Assembly: GCA_013215295.1 (NCBI GenBank)
Contig: JABSOZ010000003.1
Coordinates: forward strand, 496,001-560,000
Length of the DNA: 64,000 nt
Reading direction: 5' to 3'
DNA from: Colwellia sp.
GTDB lineage: Bacteria > Pseudomonadota > Gammaproteobacteria > Enterobacterales > Alteromonadaceae
Below are positions 9,537 through 19,202 of the stretch, piece by piece; the stretch's first letter is position 1; every line of letters begins with the position of its first letter. Both the position numbers and the translations under genes were made by a program. Below the pieces are notes generated by a model. That model was not told where the DNA came from and did no database searches. It saw only the letters and a list, made by a program, of their open reading frames with translations.

Positions 9537-10094
9537 ATGATGGCTGATGAAAAAGGCGAAGGTAAAGAGTTAGAGTTAGACGGCAAAGGCAAAAGCAAAA
9601 AAATGATCATTATCATTGCTGCTGTTGTGATTTTAGCTGTTGGAGGTGGAGCAGCATTCTTTTTTATGGGTGGTGATGATGTTTCTCAAGAACAACTTGA
9701 TGCTGAACTTGATAGCGCAGGTGCTGGTGATGGATCTGAAGGTGAAGCAGCTGAAGATGTAGCTGCAAGTATTGGTAGTGCATTATATGTACCTATGCCT
9801 AGACCTTTTCGCTTTAATGTTCCCGGTGCTGCTCGTGACAGATTTGTTGAAATCAGAGTCCAGCTATTAGTTCGAGGTTCTGATAATGAAGAAGCGGCCA
9901 AGAAACATGTGCCATTAATCGAAAGTACTCTGTTGTCGGTTTTTTCTCAGTCAAATGCTGATGATTTAGCGACCAGCGCAGGAAAGATCTCATTAAAACA
10001 AAAATCTTTAGTTGAAGTTCAAAAAATGATGAAAGATATTGAAGGTAACAATGTGGTCGAAAAAGTATTATTTACCGGTTTTGTAATGCAATAA
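9537..10094 (+). CDS. fliL: FliL flagellar basal body-associated protein
   Basis: FliL is a single-pass inner-membrane protein that surrounds the stator units and supports torque. A charged cytoplasmic N-terminus rich in Lys, Gly and Glu is followed by one membrane helix at about residues 23-44 (MIIIIAAVVILAVGGGAAFFF) and a periplasmic stomatin-like domain with RPFRFNVPGAARDRFVEIRVQLLVR. It ends in VVEKVLFTGFVMQ, the typical FliL ending. Two adjacent ATGs (9537 and 9540) could start it; the second gives MADEKGEG. An acidic Gly/Ala/Glu linker after the helix is lineage-specific in appearance. Confidence 0.95.
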   Translation: MMADEKGEGKELELDGKGKSKKMIIIIAAVVILAVGGGAAFFFMGGDDVSQEQLDAELDSAGAGDGSEGEAAEDVAASIGSALYVPMPRPFRFNVPGAARDRFVEIRVQLLVRGSDNEEAAKKHVPLIESTLLSVFSQSNADDLATSAGKISLKQKSLVEVQKMMKDIEGNNVVEKVLFTGFVMQ

Positions 10095-10137
10095 GGCCAT
10101 TAGATAAGACGATGGATTTAACTAAAGAGACTATTCA

Positions 10138-11208
10138 GTGAGTGATTTATTATCTCAAGACGAAATTGATGCGCTATTACATGGTGTCGATGACGTTGAA
10201 GAAGAGGAAGTAACTGAGGACTTTGCCCAAGAAGAGGGCGGTACGTCTGATTATGACTTTTCATCACAAGATCGCATTGTTCGTGGTCGAATGCCCACCT
10301 TGGAGATGGTTAACGAACGTTTTGCCCGCCATATGCGTATCAGCTTATTTAATATGATGAGACGTACAGCTGAAGTATCAATTAATGGTATTCAGATGAT
10401 AAAATTTGGCGAGTATGTTCATACATTATTTGTTCCTACCAGTTTGAATATGGTGCGTTTTCGTCCATTAAAAGGTACTGCATTAATTACCATGGAAGCA
10501 CGATTAGTGTTTATTTTGGTAGATAATTTCTTTGGTGGTGATGGGCGTTATCATGCAAAAATTGAAGGCCGTGAATTTACGCCAACAGAACGTCGTATTA
10601 TTCAAATGCTATTAAAATTGATTTTTGAGGATTACAAAGAAGCATGGTCTCCGGTTATGGATGTATCTTTCGAGTATTTAGACTCTGAAGTAAATCCATC
10701 AATGGCAAATATTGTCAGTCCAACAGAAGTGGTCGTTATTAGCTCTTTTCATATTGAACTTGATGGTGGCGGTGGTGACTTTCACGTAGCTTTACCTTAC
10801 TCGATGCTTGAACCCATTCGTGAGCTACTCGATGCCGGCGTACAAAGTGATAAAGAAGACACTGACATGCGTTGGTCGAAAGCACTGCGTGATGAAATCA
10901 TGGATGTACCCGTAGAATTATCAACGAAATTTATCTCTGTAGATCTCCCGTTACATAAGATTATGGATTTAGAGGAAGGTGATATTATTCCGATTGAGAT
11001 GCCAGAGCATATTACGGTGTTAATTGAAGGTTTACCGTCTTTTAGAGCAAAATTAGGACGTAGTAGAGATAATGTAGCGATTAAAATATCTGAGAAGATT
11101 AAACGTCCTGAGTCAGTTAAGAACGAATTAACCATATTAACTAAAGGTGGCAAACGTTTAGATAGCGATGCAGATTTACACCTTTTAGATGATGATTTTG
11201 ATTATTAA
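10138..11208 (+). CDS. fliM: FliM flagellar motor switch protein
   Basis: FliM is the C-ring component that binds phosphorylated CheY and flips motor direction. The GTG start gives MSDLLSQDEIDALLHG, the conserved CheY-P docking peptide, which fixes the start. The middle CheC-like domain (RFARHMRISLFNMMRR, and LVFILVDNFFGGDGRYHAKIEGREFT with the GGxG loop) is followed by a C-terminal SpoA domain that pairs with FliN. The length of 356 residues is normal. The N-terminal peptide closely resembles three repeats inside CheA of the same locus. Confidence 0.98.
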   Translation: MSDLLSQDEIDALLHGVDDVEEEEVTEDFAQEEGGTSDYDFSSQDRIVRGRMPTLEMVNERFARHMRISLFNMMRRTAEVSINGIQMIKFGEYVHTLFVPTSLNMVRFRPLKGTALITMEARLVFILVDNFFGGDGRYHAKIEGREFTPTERRIIQMLLKLIFEDYKEAWSPVMDVSFEYLDSEVNPSMANIVSPTEVVVISSFHIELDGGGGDFHVALPYSMLEPIRELLDAGVQSDKEDTDMRWSKALRDEIMDVPVELSTKFISVDLPLHKIMDLEEGDIIPIEMPEHITVLIEGLPSFRAKLGRSRDNVAIKISEKIKRPESVKNELTILTKGGKRLDSDADLHLLDDDFDY

Positions 11209-11259
11209 TAATTTTATTAAAGCAAAAGTAGATAATAAAGTAAATTTGAGGCCAATGGC

Positions 11260-11649
11260 ATGAGTGATAAAGATGATGATTTAGGTATGTGGGATGAGGC
11301 TATGGATGAACAAGCCGAAGCCAAAGCCGAAGCCGAAACTGTTGAGTTAGAAGAGCTTGAAGAAGATTCGCCGATCACCGGTGAAGAAAAGCGCAAACTC
11401 GATGCAATTTTAGATATTCCCGTGACGATTTCGATGGAAGTTGGTCGTAGCCATATTAGTATTCGTAATTTATTACAACTAAACCAAGGCTCTGTTGTTG
11501 AACTGGATCGAGTAGCTGGTGAATCACTTGATGTTTTAGTTAATGGTACTTTAATCGCGCATGGTGAGGTTGTCGTAGTAAACGATAAATTTGGTATTCG
11601 ATTAACGGATGTTATTAGTCAAATTGAACGCATTAAAAAGTTAAAGTAA
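11260..11649 (+). CDS. fliN: FliN flagellar motor switch protein
   Basis: FliN completes the C ring and helps dock FliH-FliI. The 129-residue product has an acidic, Ala/Glu-rich N-terminal tail and a C-terminal SpoA domain from about residue 48 (LDAILDIPVTISMEVGRSHISIRNLL) to VNDKFGIRLTDVISQIERIKKL. The stop codon overlaps the fliO start by one base (TAATG), suggesting coupling. The length is typical of gammaproteobacteria. Confidence 0.98.
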   Translation: MSDKDDDLGMWDEAMDEQAEAKAEAETVELEELEEDSPITGEEKRKLDAILDIPVTISMEVGRSHISIRNLLQLNQGSVVELDRVAGESLDVLVNGTLIAHGEVVVVNDKFGIRLTDVISQIERIKKLK

Positions 11650-12149
11650 TGATGATGCGCTTCTTAATTTTTATCTTCACAATCTTTCTTGTTTTTAAAG
11701 TGGCTGCAGAAGAAATTTCCTTAGCGCCAATCGTAGATCAAATACAAGACAGTAGCGTTATAGATCAAACAACACCTGCCACGGTTGAAGTAGGTCGACA
11801 TGTTATCGGAAATATTGATGCAGGAAGTATGATACTTTCATTACTTGCTGTATTAGTTGTTATTGTTATTGTTGCATGGATATTAAAGAAGCTACAAGTG
11901 GGGGGATTAGCGGTTAATGGTCTTAAAGTCATTACCAGTTTAAATTTAGGCTCTAAAGAGCGATTAGTCGTCGTTCAAGTGGGGAAAAAGCAATTATTAC
12001 TTGGTGTAACGGGACAACACATTAATTTACTTGATACTTTAGCTGAACCTATAGCAGTTAAAACAGGTGTGCCAATAGAGCTTAGTCAAACATTTGCACG
12101 TTTTAGCCGCAATTCTGCAGATAAAACCAACAGCGATAAATACTCATGA
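11649..12149 (+). CDS. fliO: FliO flagellar biosynthesis protein
   Basis: FliO is an inner-membrane factor that helps FliP form the export-gate ring. A cleavable signal-like segment ([18 protein letters not shown]) lies at the N-terminus. A second membrane helix follows at about residues 59-78 ([20 protein letters not shown]), then a small cytoplasmic domain with [24 protein letters not shown], the FliO signature. The length of 166 residues is within family range. It overlaps fliN by one base and fliP by four (ATGA), so the genes form one translation unit. Confidence 0.93.
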   Translation: MMMRFLIFIFTIFLVFKVAAEEISLAPIVDQIQDSSVIDQTTPATVEVGRHVIGNIDAGSMILSLLAVLVVIVIVAWILKKLQVGGLAVNGLKVITSLNLGSKERLVVVQVGKKQLLLGVTGQHINLLDTLAEPIAVKTGVPIELSQTFARFSRNSADKTNSDKYS

Positions 12150-13012
12150 AAGATCCTATGCCAATTCAAGTTTCTAAAAATATAGAAAATTTTGTGAATA
12201 ACAACACAAAAAAAAATGTTGTTGAAAATTTATGTATCAGTTTATTTTCAGTTAAAGGTTTTATTTTTTTATTTACACTCTTAGTTATATTTTTCGCTAG
12301 CCAATCGGTATTAGCGGCAGATGAATTGGGCATATCGGCACTCAAATTAACCACCAACCCAGATGGTTCACAAGAGTATACCGTAACGTTGCAAATCTTA
12401 ATCTTCATGACCGCGTTAAGTTTTATTCCTGCGGGCATTATTATGATGACATCATTTACCCGTATTGTTGTCGTCATGGCTATTTTGAGGCAAGCACTTG
12501 GTTTGCAACAAACTCCTTCAAACCAAGTCATCATTGGTTTAACATTATTTATGACCATGTTCATCATGACACCTGTCTATAATGAAATTAATAAACGAGC
12601 GATTGAACCTTATTTAGCGGATCAAATGACCTCTATTGAAGCTATTGATACTGCAAAAATTCCTTTAAGAGCATTTATGCTCGAACAAACGAGAATAAAA
12701 GACCTAGAAACTTTAGCGAATATGTCAGGTATTGAAGCGGTTGATCAACCCACTGATTTGCCCATGACAGTTATTATTCCAGCGTTTATTATCAGTGAAC
12801 TAAAAACCGCATTTCAAATTGGTTTTATGCTCTTTATTCCTTTTTTGATCATCGATTTAGTTGTCGCAAGTATTTTAATGGCAATGGGTATGATGATGTT
12901 ATCGCCCATGATTGTTTCTTTACCTTTTAAATTGATGTTATTTGTACTTGTTGATGGCTGGAATTTAGTTATAGGTACAATTGCGACGAGTTATGGAATG
13001 GGGAGTGGCTAA
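12146..13012 (+). CDS. fliP: FliP flagellar export gate protein
   Basis: FliP forms the core pentamer of the type III export gate. It has a signal peptide ([21 protein letters not shown]) and helices of the mature protein including [26 protein letters not shown]. The signature [19 protein letters not shown] and the C-terminal [17 protein letters not shown] are present. The product has 288 residues, about 40 more than enteric FliP, because about 33 residues precede the signal peptide. No in-frame ATG, GTG or TTG lies closer to the signal peptide except ATG at 12158, so the long n-region seems real. It overlaps fliO by 4 bases and abuts fliQ. Confidence 0.97.
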   Translation: MKDPMPIQVSKNIENFVNNNTKKNVVENLCISLFSVKGFIFLFTLLVIFFASQSVLAADELGISALKLTTNPDGSQEYTVTLQILIFMTALSFIPAGIIMMTSFTRIVVVMAILRQALGLQQTPSNQVIIGLTLFMTMFIMTPVYNEINKRAIEPYLADQMTSIEAIDTAKIPLRAFMLEQTRIKDLETLANMSGIEAVDQPTDLPMTVIIPAFIISELKTAFQIGFMLFIPFLIIDLVVASILMAMGMMMLSPMIVSLPFKLMLFVLVDGWNLVIGTIATSYGMGSG

Positions 13013-13281
13013 TGAATCCAGAAATCTTTGTCGACATACTGAGTGATGCCTTATTTTTGGTGATTGTTCTTGTGTGTGCCATTATTATTCCTAGTCTATG
13101 TGTAGGATTGGTTGTTGCTGTTTTTCAAGCCGCAACGTCTATAAATGAGCAAACGTTAAGTTTTCTTCCTCGACTTTGTGTCACCTTGTTAGCATTGATT
13201 TATGGAGGGCATTGGTTAGTACAAAAACTGATGGATTATACCATTAGGCTGATTTCCAGTATTCCCAGTGTGGTGAGTTAA
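13012..13281 (+). CDS. fliQ: FliQ flagellar export gate protein
   Basis: FliQ is an 89-residue export-gate protein with two membrane helices (LFLVIVLVCAIIIPSLCVGLVVAVFQA and LSFLPRLCVTLLALIYGGHWLV). The VGLVVAVFQAATSINEQTLSFLP segment is the family signature. It shares one base with both fliP and fliR, which is the tightest coupling in the operon. Confidence 0.97.
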   Translation: MNPEIFVDILSDALFLVIVLVCAIIIPSLCVGLVVAVFQAATSINEQTLSFLPRLCVTLLALIYGGHWLVQKLMDYTIRLISSIPSVVS

Positions 13282-14063
13282 TGGAATTTACTGAGTCAGT
13301 TATTATGCAATATATAGCTGACTTTATTTTACCCTTCTCGCGCATCTCTGCGCTTTTAATGTCAATGATCGGCTTTGGTTCAAAGGTCATTCCAGGCAAA
13401 GTTAAACTTTTTCTTTGTGTCGCATTAACCATAACTGTTATGCCTGCTATTCCTGCAGCACAAGTAGACTCTCTCTTATCCTTTCAAACGACCTTACTTA
13501 TTTTTGAACAAATGATTATAGGTATAGCGCTCGGGTTCGTAACCGTTATGGTGCTAAATACGTTTACGTTGGCGGGCCAAGTTATCGCGATGCAAACGGG
13601 GTTAGGATTTGCATCACTTGTAGACCCGGTCAGTGGTATGAATGTGCCAGCTGTTGGCCAGTTTTTCTTAATTTTATCAACACTTATGTTTTGGGCTATG
13701 GATGGGCACTTAACCTATATTCAATTCGTTGTAGCTAGCTTTGAAACACTACCGATAGGTGAGTATCAATTTTCACCCGATAAATTTAAAGAATTAGCTG
13801 AATGGGGTTCGTGGATGTTTGCAACGGCGTTATCGCTAGCTTTAGCGCCAGTCACAGCGATGTTATTGATTAATTTTTCTTTTGGTATTATGACTCGAGC
13901 AGCTCCGCAATTAAATATATTTTCTATTGGTTTTCCAGTAACCATGTGTGCAGGTTTATTAATTATGTGGTTAACGATGGGTAACTTTTATACGCATTAT
14001 GAATTGCAATGGCAACGTGCACTCGAATTTAGCTGCCATCTGATTAATTGTAAGGGGCGTTAA
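13281..14063 (+). CDS. fliR: FliR flagellar export gate protein
   Basis: FliR caps the FliP5-FliQ4 gate complex. The 260-residue protein is almost entirely membrane helices. It has PFSRISALLMSMIGFGSKVIPGKVKLFLC near the N-terminus and the conserved GLGFASLVDPVSGMNVPAVGQFF loop at about residues 107-129. The C-terminal end LINCKGR is short. It overlaps fliQ and flhB by one base each. The length is normal. Confidence 0.97.
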   Translation: MEFTESVIMQYIADFILPFSRISALLMSMIGFGSKVIPGKVKLFLCVALTITVMPAIPAAQVDSLLSFQTTLLIFEQMIIGIALGFVTVMVLNTFTLAGQVIAMQTGLGFASLVDPVSGMNVPAVGQFFLILSTLMFWAMDGHLTYIQFVVASFETLPIGEYQFSPDKFKELAEWGSWMFATALSLALAPVTAMLLINFSFGIMTRAAPQLNIFSIGFPVTMCAGLLIMWLTMGNFYTHYELQWQRALEFSCHLINCKGR

Positions 14064-15193
14064 TGGCTGATTCTGATAGCGGCGAAAAAACAGAAGAACC
14101 CACGGCAAAAAAGCTTTCTGACGCAAGAAAAAAAGGTCAAATTGCGCGCTCTAAAGATTTAGGCACTATGTTTGTTCTCGTGGGCAGTGCTGTCGCTATA
14201 ATGCTTGTAGGTGGCATGCTAACTGAAAGTTTGGCGTTAATAATGAGTCGACTATTCAGTTTGACTCGAGAAGAAGTCATGGATATTCATGCTTTATATG
14301 GCGTGCTTAGCGGAACAGTGACCCATTTAATTACGCCTTTAGTCTGGATTTTTGTCATTATCATGTTTGCGGCTTTTATCGGTAATACGATGCTAGGAGG
14401 AATAAGCTTTTCTGCTGAAGCTATGGCACCTAAACTCAGTAAGATGTCACCATTAGCCGGATTTAAGCGTATGTTCGGTATGAAAGCAGTTGTTGAATTA
14501 ATCAAATCATTGCTGAAATTTTTTGTCGTTTTTATTGTAGCTTATTTATTGTTGAGTAGCTTATTTGATGAAATTTTAGGATTGAGTTTAGAAGCTATTC
14601 CATTGAATTTTGAACATTCAGTGACTATGTTGCAATGGATGTTTTTAGTGTTAGCTTTATCCATCGGTATTATTGCGGCTATTGATGCGCCATATCAAAC
14701 ATGGGATCACACGCGTCAGTTAAAGATGACAAAGCAAGAAATCAAAGATGAAAACAAAAATACCGAGGGTAGCCCTGAAATTAAAGGTCGAATTCGACGT
14801 GCACAATATGAAATGTCGCAGCGAAGAATGATGCAAGACGTCCCTGACTCTGATGTGGTGATCACCAACCCAACTCATTACGCAGTTGCCTTAAAATATG
14901 ATCTTGAACAAGGAGGAGCACCGATGTTAGTGGCTAAAGGTATCGATCAAATGGCCATACATATTCGTACCATTGCCAAAGAGAATAATGTGGAAATTAT
15001 TGCTTCAGCTGCATTAGCACGTTCTTTATATTATTGTGCTGAAACTAATGAAGAAATTCCTGAAGAGCTTTTCGCTGCAGTTGCTCAAGTCTTAGCCTTT
15101 ATTTTTCAACTTAATGAGCACAAAAAAGGTAAGGCAAAAAAGCCAACCCCTATTGCGAAAAATCTCCCTATCCCCGATGACTTTAAATATTAA
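14063..15193 (+). CDS. flhB: FlhB flagellar export switch protein
   Basis: FlhB is the export-gate protein that changes substrate class from rod/hook to filament after autocleavage. It starts MADSDSGEKTEEPTAKKLSDARKKGQI, the family N-terminus. Four membrane helices follow, then the cytoplasmic domain with the self-cleaving NPTH site at about residue 269 (DVVITNPTHYAVALKYD). The C-terminal tail is Lys/Pro-rich and 376 residues in total is typical. It ends the fliK-flhB block; the next gene, flhA, follows a 126-base gap with its own promoter candidate. Confidence 0.98.
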   Translation: MADSDSGEKTEEPTAKKLSDARKKGQIARSKDLGTMFVLVGSAVAIMLVGGMLTESLALIMSRLFSLTREEVMDIHALYGVLSGTVTHLITPLVWIFVIIMFAAFIGNTMLGGISFSAEAMAPKLSKMSPLAGFKRMFGMKAVVELIKSLLKFFVVFIVAYLLLSSLFDEILGLSLEAIPLNFEHSVTMLQWMFLVLALSIGIIAAIDAPYQTWDHTRQLKMTKQEIKDENKNTEGSPEIKGRIRRAQYEMSQRRMMQDVPDSDVVITNPTHYAVALKYDLEQGGAPMLVAKGIDQMAIHIRTIAKENNVEIIASAALARSLYYCAETNEEIPEELFAAVAQVLAFIFQLNEHKKGKAKKPTPIAKNLPIPDDFKY

Positions 15194-15263
15194 TTGTTTT
15201 TAATCATTAGGTTACCGTTTTAATTGTTTATTTATTACTCATTGAAAATTTTTAAAAATGAGT

Positions 15264-15281
15264 TTGGTCTATTTATTGCTA
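15264..15281 (+). promoter_or_regulatory. Sigma-54 promoter candidate for flhA-flhF-flhG-fliA
   Basis: TTGGTCTATTTATTGCTA keeps the GG-N10-GC spacing and a good -12 TTGCT, with a weaker -24 (TTGGTC against TTGGCA). It lies about 40 bases before the flhA ATG in the flhB-flhA gap. It is the least certain of the three -24/-12 sites in this locus. Confidence 0.5.
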
Positions 15282-15319
15282 CTTGATGATATGCGTCAAA
15301 AAAATATCATAAGAGTAAA

Positions 15320-17425
15320 ATGCAGCTAGCAGCCACCTTTGAGAGTTTAAAAAAAAATAAGCTAAACTTTTTTTCTGGTTTAGGTACGCCGATACTTATC
15401 ATGGCAGCGCTTGGTATGGTTATATTACCTATGCCTACTTTCCTACTTGATATACTTTTTTCTTTTAATATCGCCTTATCTTTGGTGGTATTACTCATCA
15501 CTGTTTATACCTTAAAACCTCTTGACTTTGGTTCTTTTCCGGCAGTGTTACTTATCGCTACTATTTTACGGTTAGCCTTAAATGTCGCGAGTACTCGAGT
15601 CGTACTTCTAGATGGACACGAAGGTCCTGATGCTGCAGGTAAAGTTATCGAAGCGTTTGGTTCTGTTGTTATTGGTGGTAACTATGCTGTAGGTTTAGTG
15701 GTTTTTATTATATTGATCATTATTAATTTTGTTGTTGTTACTAAGGGAGCAGGAAGAATTGCTGAAGTAACCGCACGATTTACATTAGATGCCATGCCCG
15801 GCAAGCAAATGGCTATAGATGCTGATTTGAATGCAGGGTTTATAACAGCAGATCAAGCAAGAGAGCGGAGAATAGAAGTCACTAGTGAGGCTGACTTTTA
15901 TGGTTCGATGGATGGAGCGAGTAAATTTGTAAAAGGAGATGCCGTTGCTGGAATATTAATTTTACTGATTAATATTATTGGCGGACTTGTTATCGGCATG
16001 GTACAGCATGATTTGAGTTTCAGTAATGCAGTTGAAATATATACACTATTAACGATTGGAGATGGGCTTGTCGCTCAAATTCCAGGCTTATTATTATCCG
16101 TGGGCACTGCGATTGTTGTCACTCGTCAAAATACCTCTCAAGATATGGGAGAGCAGGTCAGCAGTCAATTAGGTCAAGAACGTTCATTGTATATCGCTGC
16201 AGGCATTATGTTCGTCATGGGTATTATTCCTGGAATGCCTCACTTTGCTTTTTTATTATTTGCATTCTTGATTGCGGGAACTGCTTTTATTAGTGGTAAG
16301 CATAAAATAGCCAAAGAAAAAGAATTAGCGGATAAATCGGAAAAAGCGGCTCTGGTTGAAAATGAACAACAAGAATCTGATGTTAAAGATTTAAGTTGGG
16401 ATGATGTAAATCACGTTGATGTTATTGGCTTGGAAATTGGTTATCGTCTAATTCCACTTGTAGATAAGTCTCAAGGCGGGGAGTTACTTAACCGTATAAA
16501 AGGCGTTCGTAAAAAGCTTTCACAAGAATTTGGTTTTCTGGTACCTGCGGTACATATTCGCGATAACCTAGATTTAGATCCAAATATTTATCAAATTTCA
16601 TTAATGGGCGTTACTATTGGTGAAGCTGAGATCCGTCATGATCATGAATTAGCCATTAATCCTGGGCAAGTTTTTGGTAAATTAGATGGAATAGCGACTA
16701 AAGATCCTGCTTTTGGTTTGGAAGCCGTATGGATCAAGCAAGCACAGCGTGAACATGCGCAATCACTAGGGTACACCGTAGTAGACGCTTCAACCGTTCT
16801 TGCGACGCATCTAAGTCAGATATTGACAAACAATGCAGCTCAATTACTTGGCCATGAAGAAGTACAAAATCTTCTTGATATGTTGGGAAAAAATTATCCA
16901 AAATTAATTGAAGGTTTTATCCCGGAAGTTTTAACACTGGGAACACTCGTTAAAGTATTACAAAACTTAATGAACGAAGGTGTTGCAGTGCGTGATATGC
17001 GCAGCATTATTCAAACGCTTGTTGAATATGGTCCTAAATCACAAGACCCAGAAATATTAACTGCGGCTGTTCGTATAACTTTGCGTAAATTTATTGTGCA
17101 AGAGTTAGTGGGACCTGCTGCTGAAGTACCCGTCATAACATTGGCGCCAGAGTTGGAACAGATGTTGCACCAGTCTATGCAAATGGCTGGGGACGATGGC
17201 GCAGGCATTGAACCAGGATTAGCAGAAAGGCTACAAAAATCATTAACTGATGGAGCTCAACAACAAGAAATGGCAGGTGATACGCCAATATTGTTAACCT
17301 CAGGGATTTTACGAGCAGTACTTGCTAAGTTTGTTAAATATACTATTCCAGGTTTACGTGTGATTTCTTACCAAGAAATCCCTGACGATAAGCAGATAAA
17401 AATAGTTAGCGCCATTGGTCAATAA
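15320..17425 (+). CDS. flhA: FlhA flagellar export gate protein
   Basis: FlhA forms the nonameric ring under the export gate and converts the proton gradient into export. The N-terminal half has about eight membrane helices with the conserved cytoplasmic loop RLALNVASTRVVLLDGHEGPDAAGKVIEAFG. From about residue 345 the soluble domain binds chaperone-substrate complexes and FliH-FliI-FliJ, with VIGLEIGYRLIPLVD and LTLGTLVKVLQNLMNEGVAVRDMR. The 701-residue length is standard. A start inside the track ORF is not needed, as MQLAATFESLKKNKL resembles related N-termini. Confidence 0.98.
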   Translation: MQLAATFESLKKNKLNFFSGLGTPILIMAALGMVILPMPTFLLDILFSFNIALSLVVLLITVYTLKPLDFGSFPAVLLIATILRLALNVASTRVVLLDGHEGPDAAGKVIEAFGSVVIGGNYAVGLVVFIILIIINFVVVTKGAGRIAEVTARFTLDAMPGKQMAIDADLNAGFITADQARERRIEVTSEADFYGSMDGASKFVKGDAVAGILILLINIIGGLVIGMVQHDLSFSNAVEIYTLLTIGDGLVAQIPGLLLSVGTAIVVTRQNTSQDMGEQVSSQLGQERSLYIAAGIMFVMGIIPGMPHFAFLLFAFLIAGTAFISGKHKIAKEKELADKSEKAALVENEQQESDVKDLSWDDVNHVDVIGLEIGYRLIPLVDKSQGGELLNRIKGVRKKLSQEFGFLVPAVHIRDNLDLDPNIYQISLMGVTIGEAEIRHDHELAINPGQVFGKLDGIATKDPAFGLEAVWIKQAQREHAQSLGYTVVDASTVLATHLSQILTNNAAQLLGHEEVQNLLDMLGKNYPKLIEGFIPEVLTLGTLVKVLQNLMNEGVAVRDMRSIIQTLVEYGPKSQDPEILTAAVRITLRKFIVQELVGPAAEVPVITLAPELEQMLHQSMQMAGDDGAGIEPGLAERLQKSLTDGAQQQEMAGDTPILLTSGILRAVLAKFVKYTIPGLRVISYQEIPDDKQIKIVSAIGQ

Positions 17426-17512
17426 TTTCGGTATTCGTAATTCGCAGCAGGAAATATTTGTCGTTTAATAAAATTGTAATAAACGGCGATTGCAGTTGAT
17501 AAGGGGTTAGTT

Positions 17513-19090
17513 TTGAAAATAAAACGTTTTGTAGCAAAAGATATGAAAAGTGCCTTGGCACAAATCAAAGAAGAGTTGGGTTCTGACGCTGTTATTATGT
17601 CAAATAAACGTGTAGCTGAAGGCGTTGAATTAATGGCTGCGGTTGACAACAATGTAGAAATTACTGCAACGAAACTACCAGCTCCTACTGTAACCCCCTC
17701 TGAAAACAGAACAGCGGTTAAAGCAAATGATAGCTTCGAACGCTCGATTAAAAATGATGTTGTTAATATTGGACAAAATAACCCATTAACAAATCCATCT
17801 TTACAAGATCGTATGAGTGGCGAAAACGTTACCCTACCATCAGATAGTTTATCAGCATTGTTAAACCGTCAAGTTCAACAGGCTCCTGCAAACAATAGAC
17901 CGGGTGTAAATCAAGCTCAACATGATAAAATTGCACAAGCTGCTGCAAAATTAGCTCAAAATAAAACAAGTACATCTGAACAAATACCTGCTTCAACGCA
18001 GCCAAATGATATTGAACTACAATTTAAAAGTTTTACAGACCGCTTAGTGCAAAGTAGTGATCAAACAACAAACCAATATCAGCAAGTTTCTGCGAACCAA
18101 CAACACTCAAAATCGTCAGAAATTAATTCACTTCCAACACAAAATGTAAATAACGACGATTTTGAAAAAATGAAACGCGAAATGTCTTCTATACGAGAAT
18201 TATTAGAGCATCAAGTTTCTGGTTTAATGTGGCAGGATATGGCGCAAAAAGATCCTTCTCGTGCAATGCTGGTAAACCGTCTAATGTCTTTAGGCATGAA
18301 TGAACAAGTTTCAGATCAAATTGCGGGTTATATCCCCGCACAAAAAAATGATCAAGATACATGGGAATTGGCGAAAAAATTTATAGGTCAACAAATTAAT
18401 ACCACGAATAATGACATTATCCATCGTGGTGGCGTTGTTTCATTAGTTGGACCAACAGGTGTTGGTAAAACAACAACCGTTGCAAAGTTAGCGGCGAGAT
18501 TCGCACAAATTCACGGTTCAGACCAAGTGGTGATGATTTCAACAGATAACTATCGAATAGCGGGTTTTGAGCAGTTAGCAACCTATGGACGTATTATTGG
18601 TTGCGAAGTCAAACTTGCAACGGATGCAAAATCTTTAGATTTATTGTTACAACAGTTTTCCAAAAAGAAACTCATTCTTATTGATACTGCTGGTATGGGG
18701 CAACGTGATATGCGTTTAGCTAAACATTTAACAACATTAGTTTCAAATGCACGTGTAAGAATTCGTAATTATTTGGTATTAGCCGCCAATACTCAACAGC
18801 GTGTTATGCAAGAAAATGTAGATCGCTTTAAAAAAGTACCATTAGCGGGTTGTATCTATACAAAACTTGATGAAAGTCTAAGTATTGGTGAAATAATTTC
18901 AACATCGATTCAAAATGGCTTAGCAATAGGTTACCTTACTGATGGACAAAGAGTTCCTGAAGATATTAAAGTTGCAAATGCTGAAAAGTTAGTTGCGTTA
19001 GCGGATAAAATGACAGCAAAAAATCAAACCAATAACCCGATAAATTGGCGAACTGTGCCAACATCAGCAAATAGCGCTGTATTTACATAA
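17513..19090 (+). CDS. flhF: FlhF SRP-type GTPase, polar flagellum placement
   Basis: FlhF is a signal-recognition-like GTPase that recruits the first flagellar parts to the cell pole. It starts at TTG behind an AAGGGG ribosome site and gives MKIKRFVAKDMKSALAQIKEELGSDAVI, the usual N-terminus. A disordered Gln/Asn/Ser-rich linker fills residues 60 to about 215. The NG domain follows with P-loop GPTGVGKTTTVAKLA at about residues 312-326, STDNYRIAGFEQL, the G3 DTAGMGQRD and TKLDES. The linker length explains the 525 residues. It precedes flhG, its antagonist in flagellar number control. Confidence 0.97.
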   Translation: MKIKRFVAKDMKSALAQIKEELGSDAVIMSNKRVAEGVELMAAVDNNVEITATKLPAPTVTPSENRTAVKANDSFERSIKNDVVNIGQNNPLTNPSLQDRMSGENVTLPSDSLSALLNRQVQQAPANNRPGVNQAQHDKIAQAAAKLAQNKTSTSEQIPASTQPNDIELQFKSFTDRLVQSSDQTTNQYQQVSANQQHSKSSEINSLPTQNVNNDDFEKMKREMSSIRELLEHQVSGLMWQDMAQKDPSRAMLVNRLMSLGMNEQVSDQIAGYIPAQKNDQDTWELAKKFIGQQINTTNNDIIHRGGVVSLVGPTGVGKTTTVAKLAARFAQIHGSDQVVMISTDNYRIAGFEQLATYGRIIGCEVKLATDAKSLDLLLQQFSKKKLILIDTAGMGQRDMRLAKHLTTLVSNARVRIRNYLVLAANTQQRVMQENVDRFKKVPLAGCIYTKLDESLSIGEIISTSIQNGLAIGYLTDGQRVPEDIKVANAEKLVALADKMTAKNQTNNPINWRTVPTSANSAVFT

Positions 19091-19202
19091 TTTGTGTTAA
19101 GATCTGAATTTTAAACCTATAAAAACATGCAGGTTAGATGATTATAGGTATATACTAAATTTAATTGATAGATTTTCGTAAGAAAGCAGAGAAATACGAT
19201 AA

